Shown here in pieces: positions 27,601 to 37,766 of a DNA stretch of 64,000 nucleotides. Positions within the stretch are counted from its first letter, which is position 1; each line of letters begins with the position of its first letter. The notes under the pieces are model-generated. The model was not told the DNA's origin and did no database searches. It worked only from the letters and a program-made list of their open reading frames with translations. The position numbers were made by a program, and so were the translations under genes. The DNA is taken from positions 5,720,075-5,784,074 of the forward strand of contig OZ004587.1 in the NCBI GenBank assembly GCA_963924555.1. Reading direction: 5' to 3'. Source of the DNA: Crambe crambe (Eukaryota; Porifera; Demospongiae; Poecilosclerida; Crambeidae).

Positions 27601-30600
27601 TGTGAGGCCTCATGAAGTCATATGCTATGGCAGTTCAAGCTGTGGAGGTTCCTTTGAGGTCATCACACGAAATAAATGTTGTACTCATGGTGTAGGACCA
27701 GTTGGTTCTTCATTTAGAACTGGTGAACATGAAGACTGTCAACCTTGTCCTGTAGGTAAGAAGAGCCTTAAAAATTATAGCTAATGATCATGATTACCAC
27801 AAAAAATCAATCTGGCCTGTACACAGCAAGTTCCCTACCCTTGTTTCCTTATTATTTCAAGCAATGGTCATCCCTAATTTTTTTTTTTTTCATTCACGGA
27901 AATGTTTTTTCCTTTATAATCATGTAGGTTGTAGGCCTCAATCTAGCTATGCATCAAGTGCTATAGGCCTGAAGCTGTATAAAATCACAGACTATACACA
28001 CTTAAATCCAACATTATCAACCAGCAATCCTATTGATTCAGGCTTCAGAGGTTGATGAGTGAAATGTAGCAATCCTATTTGTCAAAATTTAGTACAAGAT
28101 GATAAATACAATTGATTCTAAGATTATAGCTGTATTTGCATAGTTGGCTATTAATTCATCTTGCATAAGGTGTGAAATCATTTTTCTCTCAAATTTTTGA
28201 AGTATTTGGGTTCAATCAGACTGAATTTGTTGGGAATGAACGACTACAGAATTATGCTGTTGAAATTGGCTTCCTATCAGGATCAATCTCTCAAGAGATC
28301 ACGGGTTCAATTCAACTGACTCCTGTAACTGCAGGTAGTGACTACATTAGCTAAGGAATGCTCTAAATCACAGCTCGTAAATACTAAAGTTCCGATAGAT
28401 TAGAATTTCACATCATAACATTGCTGAAACAATTTTATATCATGTCATTTCTTTATAGGCATAAGAGATGTACGTTTACTTGGTGGAAATATCATAAACA
28501 TTCCACCTGGAAGTACTGATCGACAATTCATTACTTTTGCACTTCTAGTGGATGCAGTTGCCCAAGAAGAAGATGAGACATTTATTATCTCATTGAACCT
28601 AAACACTCCATTATCTGTCCTCAGAAACAACACAACAATTATCAGCAAAGTGCAGGGAACGATAATAGATACTAATGGTAATTATTACTGTTTCTGGACT
28701 ACGTACATAAGTAGCTATCACTTTTTTGTGATCTTGTAGTTGCTGAGTTCACAATACCTGGATGCAGTTACTGGGCCAAGGAAAAACCAAATGCAGTGAT
28801 GCCAGTGAGAGTTCTTAAAAGCCAGTCTACACTCCTTGCCAATCCTGTAACATTGAAGTTGACTTCATTGACAGTTGGTGTTGCTCAGTCAAGAGGTATC
28901 ATTGGTGAATTCCCCGATGATGAAATATCTCCAAATAGAGCACGTAAGATTCCATTTCTGCTGAAATTAATTATAGATAATCACACTTTTTTTACAGAGG
29001 AGGCAGATTTTGATGGAACTGTGCTGGAGATTATTTTCCCTGCTGATGAAAATTTGCCGAGACCTATATTTGAATTACCAGCCAATATTCCTATAGTTGA
29101 TGATGAAATCAATGAGGCAAATATACAAAAGTTCATTGTTTCTCTGCAACTTTTTTCTGCCTTGCATAGTTCACACGTGAAGATAGAACAGAATACAAGC
29201 ATCTGTAATATCATTGACAATGATGGTAAGTCCTTTACTAGTCAAGATCAAAGAAGCTTTGATCAGTAGTTAATATTTTACTAATAGCTCTTAGGATAGG
29301 CTTCTTGCAGCAATCGTACAACTTTCAAGAGCCTAACCACAGGAGATTATTCAGAAATGTGACACTGATCAAGGAAGATAATAGTATTACTGAGCAAACA
29401 TACTCTGTGGCTATTAATGTCAATTCCAGTGGTATAGGCTTACAAGCTGCTACACTTCAATCTGTGAATGGCATCAATTATGACTATAGCATTGGACCAC
29501 CTGGAATAGTGTTCACCATCATTGACTTCCCCCCAGAATTGCAGAACATCACCTTTCCTTTTTTTCTCAACCATGATACTCTTCCAGAAGGTACAGAGAC
29601 TTTCCAAGCAAGTGCCGTAGCCAATAATGGATATCCTATATTTGAAACTCCAACTAACCTTTTTGCAAATACTTTGATAAATATTATGGACAATGATGGT
29701 AAGTTTTTTTTCCTGCACTTGAAATAATTTCAGCTCTAGCTACTGTGTTTTCTTGCTTCGTCATTTTAGCTGTCATTGTTGGTTTTGAGCAGCTACAGTA
29801 CACAGTTAATGAAGCCATTGGTCCAGTGGAAGTTTGCATTATCATGATTAACCCACCACCAAATGAAAATTTAATATTTGAAGTAGTTACTGAGTACATT
29901 ACAGTCACAGGAACTGCAGGTATGTAATACTAGTAATAATTATTGCTACATGTACATACGTACTTGTTACATATGTAGATGAAGCTGATTTCATTCTAAT
30001 TGGACCTTCTCAGAGAATTAATCGATTTCCTATCAGCAGTGGTTCATCTGATCCACGCAAAGTTTGCTCTAATGTTACCATCATTGATGATGATGTCTAC
30101 GAGAGAGATGAAAGTTTTACTCTTCTCTTGCGTCCCAGACCACTCTCTCAGTCAATGGCCACTTTGTTAATTGAACCTAATGTCTCATCAATCACAATCA
30201 TAGATGAAGACAGTAATTATTTCTAAAAATCAGTTAATCAGCCATGCACTTTATTATTATTATCATTGCAGGTGCAGTCATTGGGTTCATTGATGCTCCA
30301 TATGCTGCAAATGAGAATGGAAATGCTGTTATTAAGATTGGTGTAGTATCAGGACATCTTCAGAAAGAAGTGCTGGTAGAATTTTCGGTTCTTAGTGGAT
30401 CAGCTGTTGGTAAGTGAAGATGCAGATACGTACCCTACATTCTTACACTTACCCAAAGAATTTCATGCATAATGTTAGTTGATATACATATATTCACTTT
30501 GTTTGTAGTTGGTAGTGATTTCAGCTATTTGGGACCTCGAACTTACACTTTTGATGCTTCAAGCAATGTCTCCACTATAAACATTCCACATGTAAATGAT

Positions 30601-33600
30601 AACATTTATGAACTTGTCGAGACCTTCTGGGCAAGGTTGCGTTTCCATGGTCAGCAACCAGAACGTGTGAGGATTGATCCTGGTAGTACATACGCTACCA
30701 TTTTTGATGATGATGGTAATGTGTACACATACATAGCTAGTGAAGTTAATAACCAGTCTTCTAGGAAATGAGATGGCTATCCCTATGGTAGTAAATGTAC
30801 ATGATCAGCACTTATTACTTTGACCTTCCCCTATAGTTAGGCCATATCCCTGTTATTAGGACAACTTATTCCTATGGTTGCAGTAACTCACACTTAATTG
30901 TGCCTCTTTAAAAGTGCCTTGACTGTACTCAGGGCATGAGTTCCCAAATGCACATCCTGGTCTTATAACTATGTATATGTATATATTCTAGTTACTGTCG
31001 GATAGCTAAAAGATTGGGAGGACTACCTATGATACTGCAGAGTGTCAAGACGAAATTTGGCTATATTACACTTATCTCTCTTCTATTACAGTAATAAGAT
31101 TTGATTTGAACCCCGTGGACAATATAATTAATGAGAATGGTGGTTCTCAAACTGTGAGTGTTGTTCTTGTCGGTGAATTTATTCACGAGCTTAGTTTCAT
31201 CGTGACTGCCAGCACTGATGGATCCAATCAAGCAGCCACTGCTATGGGTGAGTAGATGCAAACTATAACTAGTTCAATAACAAAATTGCTGATAATTATT
31301 ATGTCCTGTAGATGGAATTGATTATACTGCAGTGCCTGGGGCCAGACTATATTTCAGCATTGGTGCTAGTAGAACCCAATCATTTGAAGTCCCCATCATC
31401 AATGATAACATTACTGAGTTAGAAGAGACCATGTTTGTCCGTCTTGCACCAACAGCTCATGTTATGAAGAGCAGGGTACGGTTCTCTCTTTCAGATAATG
31501 AAAGGGCAAGAATTATGTTTGGAACTGTAGTTGGTTCAGTTACGATCAAAGATGATGATGGTAAGTTATCTATTGAGTAGCTATCACATAATTATAAGAT
31601 CTGTAATATGATTTACACCGTAGTTGCTACAATTGGCTTCGATCCTGTGGAATATAATGTTAGTGAAGGAGCTGGAGCTGTGGAATTTACATTCAGAGTC
31701 TTGCAAGGAGAGCTAGGATTTAATGTACATGTGTTGCTCTTTACATTTCAAGGATCTGCTAGAGGTAAGTTTCTACATTATAACTACATTGCTGATCCCA
31801 TGCACTCTTTTTTCATATCATAGACGGTTATGACTATATTGGTAGCAATGCCACATCTTCTAGACTTACTAGTACAGAGTCTGCTACTGTCCCACTTTCC
31901 ATCAAAGATGACAACATACTAGAAGCCCAGGACACTGAGAACTTCTTTGGGATCATAAGATATACCTCTACCCCATTGTCAAATGTCCGATTTAATTCTG
32001 CTCGTGCTGTTGTCAATATTCTTGATAATGATGGTAATAATTAATGCTAATAAAAGGGCTTCTAATGATGACCTCCTGGTTGTATTTTCCTGCAGAGGTT
32101 GTGATTGGTTTCATCAATCAACCATATAATGTCAGTGAAGATGATGGAGCAGCTTGTGTGGAGGTTGGAGTTATGTCTGGACATCTAGGGAGAAATATAA
32201 CTCTACAACTAGCCTTCTCCAGTAGATCAGCCACCTGTAAGTATCGTTCACATAAACAGGTCATGTTAATATAGTATACATGCACATGCATGGACTGTAT
32301 ATTAGCTATAGGTACAGTATACTGGATTTTGCACTTGTACATTCATGCAGATGGCAGGGACTATGGAAATAGCACTGGTTCTCTGGTGTTTATCTTCAAT
32401 GCTACACATAACAGTTCTTTAGCTTGTGTCCCTTTAGTAAAAGATGACATGTTCGAAATTACTGAGGTGCTAGAGGCAACACTGAGGTTATTGGGACGAC
32501 CATCTTCATCACTTGTGTCACTTGCTTCTACTGCATCTGTTATCACCATTTTTGATGATGATGGTAAACAATATAAATTCTTATAATAATGTTATTAGAT
32601 GACTTATACCTATTTCTAGTGCTCACATTTGGTTTCAATCCATCTTCTTATCGAGTAAGTGAGGATATAGGAAATGCTACCCTTAATGTATCACTGAATG
32701 GACATCTTGGAATCCTTGATGCCTATGTAAACATCACAACAGATGAAACTAGCACACTATCATCAGCTAGAGGTTCGTATGAGCTATGATACTCTGTGAT
32801 GTTCCATAATTACTGTATTTGATCTTGCTATCTACTAAACTCTCTAGCTACCTGACATATCAGCTAAGCTATATAGGCTTCTTATTGATAATACATAGCT
32901 GCATGTTCATGATGTTTCCTTTATTTCAGCTGGAAGTGACTATGTAAACATACCAGGAACTAGGCTTGCATTTTCAGATGGTGTGCAATTCCAGACAATC
33001 ACAGTTGTTATCATCTCTGACACCATTGTCGAGCCAGTGGAGACTATTGTAGTCAACATTACTGATGTTATCATTTCACTCGAAGGGATACAAATCTCTC
33101 TCTCCCAACAGGAAAGAAGTCGAATCAAGATCTCTATAGATCATGCCAGACTCTCCATTTATGAGACTTGCAGTAAGTTATTCATGGTAATTTGACATCA
33201 CACTGTTGGAATTTCTCTCATACCTAGCTACTCATCATGCTATCAAAAAATCAATTATTATTGCTTATGCAGTTTCACTTTATAGTAAAAAAGAGGGCTG
33301 TATTCATTGGGTCTAAATGTACCTTTGATCCTTGTCCAATTAAGATATATATATATATTGGAATCTCTCAATAACGGACAAGTTGGGAGCAAACATTTTG
33401 TCTCTTGTAGAGAGGCATCCTTTATACAGAGGTTAAAAATGCGATATCACTCTAACAATTAATTTTATTAGTCCTAAACAAGTGTTCTTTATTTAAAGGT
33501 TTATATGTATCCTTCATTCAGAGTATCCTTTATTCAGAGGTTCTAACTGTATATCCAAATCTGCTCTATTGGATAACTGTGATAATAATGTATTTTAATT

Positions 33601-34607
33601 CTTTCAGCTCATGATGCTCCTCGTGATGTAATGACTACGTGTCATGCATTTTTCATTATAGTGGAATGGCGGAGACCTAGTACTTCATGTGGAGTAATTA
33701 ACAACAACTATGAGATTCGTTTTGTCAATTCAATGACTGGTCAAAAAACTCTGGACAGAATAAATGATCAAAATCACTACATAATACTTCCTAGCAGTGT
33801 TCTTATAGGAGCAAGAAGTCATATCAATGTTGAGGTACGTATACTGTCAATCCAGCTAGCTATAGCTGATTTTAGTTACAGTGGGACTTCAGTATAATGA
33901 CCACTTCAGTACCAGGGTGTGTTCTTTAAGCTGAAATGTTCGGTATACTGAAACTATACAAATGCATTGAGTAGCTTGGGGTCAAAGTTCAACTATTTAG
34001 CTTCTTGTATTATAGCAATAGCTACATATAGCTAACTACATAACTTTGGTGTTGGTTTAACTGAGGTGTTTGTTATAGTGAGTTCCATTATACTGAGGTG
34101 GCACTGTAGTTCAAAGTTCAAACTGATATTCATTCCCTGCTTGAAATACAGTAGAATTCATAGGTTTTAATGGTGAAGGCATGGGCTTAGATAGCTATAT
34201 CAGTATTGGAAACTGTCTCTGACTGTAGCTGCTAAATTAATACAAAAGTTGTAGAATCACCAATGGTCATAAAAAAGACAGTAACTTTTTCAGAATTTCC
34301 TAGAAGAGATATTATTGGCAAAATTCAACCACCAGCCTTGGCTATAGCTTACCCACAAAATTATAATTTTAGCTATGTGGTGAATTAGCTGGTAGAAGGT
34401 ATGTGTAGCTAGTTCCATGGAAGTAGAGTGTTTTAATCAAAAAAATATGGTATGCATCTATATAGCTATACCTGATTTCTGACAGTCACAGCATGACATG
34501 AATGTGGTTTTTATGATCAACCTATTAGTTTATTAATTTTATCTTGCATACTGTAGGTCCGTGCTACTAATGGAAGGTGGAGTGAACCTAAAGAGTTGTG
34601 TCCCTAG
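21259..34607 (+). CDS. Gene C: Ig-IgGFc-EGF-Calx-beta-FN3 extracellular protein
   Basis: I resolve about 26 exons: 21259-21616 leader, 25040-25435 Ig-like, 25500-26732 IgGFc, 26999-27118 and 27186-27305 EGF, 27597-27755 and 27928-28050 Cys-rich module, 17 exons of nine Calx-beta domains (28203-33172), then 33608-33834 and 34557-34607 FN3, ending TAG. Every internal exon is a multiple of three with phase-1 edges until the last FN3 intron. The leader has a hydrophobic core (VLGFLLVLLYVCAINSAS), an alanine run, and a Gly/Ser/Thr/Pro-rich stretch. The product is secreted or tethered by partners: a multi-domain head followed by a calcium-binding rod. The 3.4 kb first intron could hide further exons. 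Calx-beta arrays occur in sponge aggregation factors, but I see no other aggregation-factor hallmark. Confidence 0.75.
21757..21990. repeat. Purine-rich minisatellite, 28-base unit
   Basis: TGAAGTAAGAGAAGGGAAAG plus eight more bases (AGAGTAGC) repeats about six times, then decays into shorter AAGAGAAGGGAAAG units. It is strictly purine-rich on this strand and lies in intron 1 of gene C. A 121-codon minus-strand frame through it is an artefact. Confidence 0.9.
22130..23000. repeat. Intron block shared with 38230-38730
   Basis: AACTTCCATATGAAGATTTT, CCCCTTCATCAAACCAATG and GGCTATAATCTTG occur in the same order in both places, around a GTTT-rich run and a foldback with GGCCAGACCACT...AGTGGTCTGGCC (22793-22850). 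It marks duplicated gene-start regions upstream of genes C and D. Confidence 0.6.
23539..23735. mobile_element. Foldback element, second copy of the 3846-4052 family
   Basis: Left arm GGATGGAAATGGGATTAATC and right arm GATTGATCCCATTTCCGTCC are inverted around the same GGGTAGCTTCA centre as at 3930. The flanks include the ATTTCACGGAAATG end module. No coding sequence. Confidence 0.65.
24127..24253. mobile_element. GGAACCTC-ended foldback
   Basis: GCTGGAACCTCCACACTTCC at the left and TTGGAGGTTCCACTATAT at the right define a short inverted-repeat unit similar to those at 17346, 33880 and 39527. Confidence 0.5.
24274..24641. mobile_element. Foldback with GGTGCTGGAA ends
   Basis: AGGTGCTGGAAGTAGGGGG at the left and TTTCCAGCACCCCT at the right are inverted, with G-rich and C-rich inner margins. 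Non-coding, in intron 1 of gene C. Confidence 0.5.
25040..25435 (+). CDS. Gene C exon 2, Ig-like domain
   Basis: A 132-codon exon reads TTPPSTGLYFNLNGIMYLPG, DTVLITDIG, FSLVCNTSNVNDHCC, LGEWYFPNG and LGTYTCVVPYMNNTMN. The first Cys, the EWYFPNG strand with its Trp, and the YTC motif give the core of an immunoglobulin fold. It is phase 1 at both ends. Gene E carries a close relative at 60261-60644. The intron to the next exon is only 64 bases. Confidence 0.75.
25500..26732 (+). CDS. Gene C exon 3, IgGFc-binding N-terminal domain
   Basis: This exon is 411 codons, the same length as in gene A. It contains IIFENAANEFFLGF, DAFLALPCSNLAVDEYEYYG, CEDNTTITTPSTTFVLN, TSTKPISFFSNQEC, CDHLTEQVPPSSTWGTSFF, TGDPFMMMIPPVEQYSNNY and SYGYPGG. 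The frame is intact throughout. Near-identity to gene A over long runs, including silent positions, argues for recent duplication or conversion. Confidence 0.85.
26818..26936 (+). pseudogene. Dead EGF exon of gene C
   Basis: The sequence still encodes a complete six-cysteine EGF module (NDECASTNNCDSNATC, TCNHGYSGNSITCD). Where its neighbours have GCAG before the exon, this copy has TTTCAA, and where they have GGTAAGT after it, this copy has GATAAGT. With neither AG nor GT it should be skipped, and exon 26732 then joins 26999 in phase. Alternative AGs upstream (26784, 26793) would add a strange hydrophobic run. Confidence 0.7.
26999..27305 (+). CDS. Gene C exons 4-5, two EGF-like domains
   Basis: Exons 26999-27118 and 27186-27305 are each 120 bases and phase 1. 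Both begin DINEC, the calcium-binding EGF start, and carry C-x5-C-x5-C spacing (NNCDSDATCTNTPGSYTC) followed by GYSGNGI. The introns between them are about 67 bases and nearly identical to that around the dead copy, so the three arose by tandem exon duplication. Confidence 0.85.
27597..28050 (+). CDS. Gene C exons 6-7, Cys-rich module
   Basis: Exon 27597-27755 encodes RPHEVICYGSSSCGGSFEV, ITRNKCCTHGVGPVGSSF and EDCQPCPV. Exon 27928-28050 continues GCRPQSSYASSAIGLKLYK and ends SGFRG. Seven cysteines lie in the first exon. The second exon's donor is GTTGAT, weaker than its neighbours, but the phase fits. I cannot name the domain; it links the EGF part to the Calx-beta rod. A transposon end sits just before 27928. 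Confidence 0.6.
28203..33172 (+). CDS. Gene C Calx-beta array, nine domains
   Basis: Exon pairs: 28203-28334/28459-28677, 28740-28943/28998-29225, 29300-29698 (single), 29770-29919/29979-30212, 30272-30409/30509-30715, 31092-31247/31312-31560, 31624-31764/31824-32033, 32096-32236/32351-32563, 32620-32772/32930-33172. The typical pattern is GF-x(5)-Y-x-V-x-E in the first half, a G-x-D-Y start of the second half, an acidic DDN...E-x-x-E stretch and an end such as IFDDDG. These acidic residues are the calcium ligands of Calx-beta folds. The ninth lacks the DDD ending (it ends ARLSIYETC) and is probably degenerate. Each half is a multiple of three in length. Confidence 0.85.
33608..34607 (+). CDS. 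Gene C terminal FN3 domain
   Basis: Exon 33608-33834 encodes HDAPRDVMTTC, FFIIVEWRRPSTSCGVINNN and YEIRFVNSMTGQ. Exon 34557-34607 adds VRATNGRWSEPKELCP and TAG. The V-E-W-x-x-P and Y-x-I-x-F strands and the VRA-x-N-x-x-WSEP strand are fibronectin type III hallmarks. The last intron is phase 0, unlike all others. No membrane anchor follows. Confidence 0.8.
33880..34110. mobile_element. Small inverted-repeat element in the FN3 intron of gene C
   Basis: GTGGGACTTCAGTATAATG and CATTATACTGAGGTGGCACT are inverted ends. It is orthologous in position to 17346-17551. The upstream intron (33360-33550) contains further decayed copies of the same family. Confidence 0.6.
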
Positions 34608-35503
34608 AGTTAATATGCATTTTACATAGCTAGATACTATACAGAGCTAGTTACATATATGTAACATATAACCACACATTGCTGAATTAGCTAGTGAACT
34701 TTTCCATGTAGATATAGCTAGCTAGCTACCTTGCTATCTTTAATTCTGTTGTTTTACTTGTGGCTACATTGGAGAGGGGACTATATAGGCTTGAATCTCC
34801 AATATTTTGAGAATGTCTGATATCAAGAGTGCATTAGCACTGTTTAAGTAGGGATGGCAGGTCAAAGGTCATAGGACTGTAGCTATAAACTAAAAACTCT
34901 TCTTTCTCTTCTTCTACCCTTACTCTACAGGTTCTCAGAAGGCTACAGTGAACCATTACATCTTCACAGAAGAGAGAAGAATGTTCAAATTCATTCGCTA
35001 ACATAAGAAAAAAAATGATATCTAAAATTGACTTTTTACTAAAAACATCATAACTGAAACTATTTACGGCTGTACTAAGTCATAAGTATGTAGTTATATA
35101 ACTAGAGGGAGAATGCTGCTATAGCTACTTACTTCCTACCCATCCACCACCAATTTCTTCCCTTTCATCATGCCTGGGGCAATGTAGTGGACTGGTTCAC
35201 ATACCCTCCAAGTGTCCTGGAACCTCTGGGACTGTCCTTGATTTGCACTTAGTCTTGCGTGTCCCGCACGGATTTATATAAGGCTGGTGTTTGTCCCGGC
35301 CAACAAAGTCTTGATTCAGCTAGCTGATGCAAACTTTGTGGAATATTAAGAAATTTTTTTGTAAAGATTATCTTACTGAAGCTGTTAGCTACCATCATGT
35401 AATTTATGAAATCATTAAAGATGTTAAGATTCAAAAAAGATTTGATGAAAGATTTCACCTTTAAATAATTTTCTGCTTTCCACACGTGCTATGTATGTGT
35501 AGC

Positions 35504-35569
<66 letters not shown>

Positions 35570-36762
35570 CTAAATCTTGCAACGATAAAATAAAAAAATT
35601 AGAAAATGATGTCTAGTTTCGTATGAAAAGGCTACTGTTGCTAACATCCATTGTCTTTGATTTCTATATCAGTTTGTGTGTGTAACAACAATCATAGCTA
35701 TGTATTTAACTATACTTTTAGTTCACAGTTTCTGACATGCAATCTGTACTGTAGGCCTGTGTTTAAAAAAGGTCAGATTAGCTATATCCAGTGTCAGTCT
35801 GTGGATCAAAGTCTACTCTCTCCAATCAAGATAGGGGCAATGGGTGGGGTCATCTCTCGTTTTTGTACGGATAATCCAGGGGTGGCTCCAGCAGATTTTA
35901 GGTGGGCCTGGGCAATACTGATCAGACCTACAAATTCATTAGATCGTCCGTATATTCTAGGAAGATTAGCATGTCACCATTGTTCCAAAAGTGAAAATAC
36001 ATAAGTGGTCATCTTGCTATGTATTGGCTGAAAAGTGGTCAGGCCAAAACCACTACCCGAGCCACCCCTGTAATCAATAATTACTGTTTGATGGACAGTA
36101 CTTGTCATAAACCCACTGGGTGTAAATCACATAATTATAAGGAAATTCCATATTCAATAGTTCACCTATAATAATTATTAATAAATGAGGTCTTTGTGTG
36201 GCTGCAAATGGATTTTTTGTTTCTTTGATATAGCTACACACTTAGCATGATCAGTGCCCGTCATAAAAATAGTGCCCATGGTGGGTAGCAGAGAGACCAG
36301 GAACGGCATCTAACTGACTGAGTAATGAGATATTACCTGCTAATAGTTCCTTCATCCCCGTGAACTGACCACTTCGTACCTTGTCCACCAGGCGTCTAGG
36401 GAATGTCTTTGATAGTCACATCAGCATGCGAAGGAGCTGGTGGGTACTTATGCAACAATTATTTAGTGTCTGGGTTGTTTAGTGCCCACAGTGGTATACA
36501 GGTGTAGGCATTTAATGAACACAACATATCTGGCAATTGGACCCAGCCCCCTTCTTGTTCTTCTTGATGAAGAGTGCAATGTGGCATCAATCGATGACTC
36601 TTTCATCTCCATTATCTATGGGCAAACCGGGAGAGAGAAAAAATTCTCAAAATTCCATGTGGAGCTCACACTCTGAGTGATTCGGGTAGCATTGAAGGGA
36701 AAATCGATAAAAAGTAAGTCAAATCTTATTCCACTGTAGTAGCTAGCTAATACCCATAAGAG
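34608..36762. other. Intergenic C-D, first part
   Basis: This is the duplication partner of 17804-19360. It also holds an AC dinucleotide run (35509-35566) and short open frames (35651-36004, 36482-36676) without recognisable domains. No complete gene is seen. Confidence 0.5.
35509..35566. repeat. (AC)n microsatellite
   Basis: About 28 uninterrupted AC units lie in the intergenic region between genes C and D. Confidence 0.95.
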
Positions 36763-37448
36763 CCATGGCTGCTCAGTATAGACAATGGAACCCTGCTGTG
36801 TATATAGCAGAATCTGCACCTTCAGCTACAAAATCTTCTCTGTAAGCTTACTTTTCTTTTGATTTTGAACAGACAGTGGACAAAATATTCTCTGTTGATC
36901 AGTAGCAGAATCTTGATAGCAGAATCTTTCAGGTTCATTATCAGTGTTGCCAGGTTCGTGGATTTATCCACAATCTGTGGATTTTTGGATAAGAATATCA
37001 TCTATGGATGTATATGGATGTCTATGGTATCGTGGATTTTTTAAGAGAGCATGCAACCTGGCAACACTGGATTCATGCACTCACATCTAGCTAGATATAC
37101 CTAGTGGTAATTTTTTTTATCTATCAATGCATTGATTTTGTTCAAAAGGCTATAGAACATGATCCTGAGACTCGTATGTGCTCTCTTAAAAAATCCACGA
37201 TACCATAGACATCCATATACATCCATAGATAATATTCTTATCCAAAAATCCACAGATTGTGGATAAATCCACGAACCTGGCAACACTGTAGCTAATTAAT
37301 AATGAACCTGAAAGATTCTGCTATCAAGATTCCACTGTCTGTTCAAAATCAAAAGAAAAGTAAGCTTACAGAGAAGATTTTGTAGCTGAAGGTGCAGATT
37401 CTGCTATATACACAGCAGGGTTCCATTGTCTATACTGAGCAGCCATGG
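36763..37448. repeat. Large imperfect palindrome upstream of gene D
   Basis: The left arm (36763-37050) matches the right arm (37180-37448) in inverse orientation, with a few indels, including about 29 extra bases on the left near 36895. Both ends are CCATGG. The 129-base spacer contains the AGAACATGATCCTGAGACTC segment shared with 19186. It lies about 220 bases upstream of the gene D start codon. Confidence 0.85.
36952..37071. mobile_element. Short element with CAGTGTTGCCAGGTT ends
   Basis: CAGTGTTGCCAGGTT at the left and AACCTGGCAACACTG at the right enclose about 90 bases inside the left arm of the palindrome. The right arm retains most of it (to about 37289) but lacks one end, which is replaced at the arm boundary. 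Confidence 0.65.
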
Positions 37449-37534
37449 TATGAGATAATTTTGTTCACAAAGCAAGCTCTGACGCCTGCTTTCTCTAGCT
37501 AGCTAGTAGCCTGCATTTTTTTAGAGCCATAATT

Positions 37535-37570
37535 ATGAAAAACGTTGCCAGAAATGTTCTGGGCTTATGA
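37535..37570 (+). pseudogene. Truncated copy of the gene C signal-peptide exon
   Basis: The flank CACAAAGC...CCTGCTTTCTCTAGCTAGC and the start MKNVARNVLGL match gene C exon 1, but the frame ends at a TGA after 11 codons and homology then fades. It sits 97 bases before the signal-peptide exon gene D appears to use. Confidence 0.65.
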
Positions 37571-37666
37571 GCAGGCTCAGAAAATTCCGCGGAGAATCAC
37601 GTGAGCAAAAATAGGATTTACGGGTCCGGTTTATTAGACTATAATAACCGTGAATAGTTTATTAGA

Positions 37667-37766
37667 ATGGATTCAAGCTCAATTTTACTCCTGTTGAGTT
37701 TCATCGCAGGGCTATGCGACGAATCGACATCTATTGATAATACGCCTTCCAGTTTGCTGAGAACCA
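37667..37766 (+). CDS. Gene D exon 1, signal peptide
   Basis: MDSSSILLLLSFIAGLCDES is a convincing signal peptide; the exon ends SSLLRT in phase 1 at GTAAGT. It is unrelated to the leaders of genes A, B, C and E, and lies just downstream of the truncated C-type leader. Confidence 0.7.
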
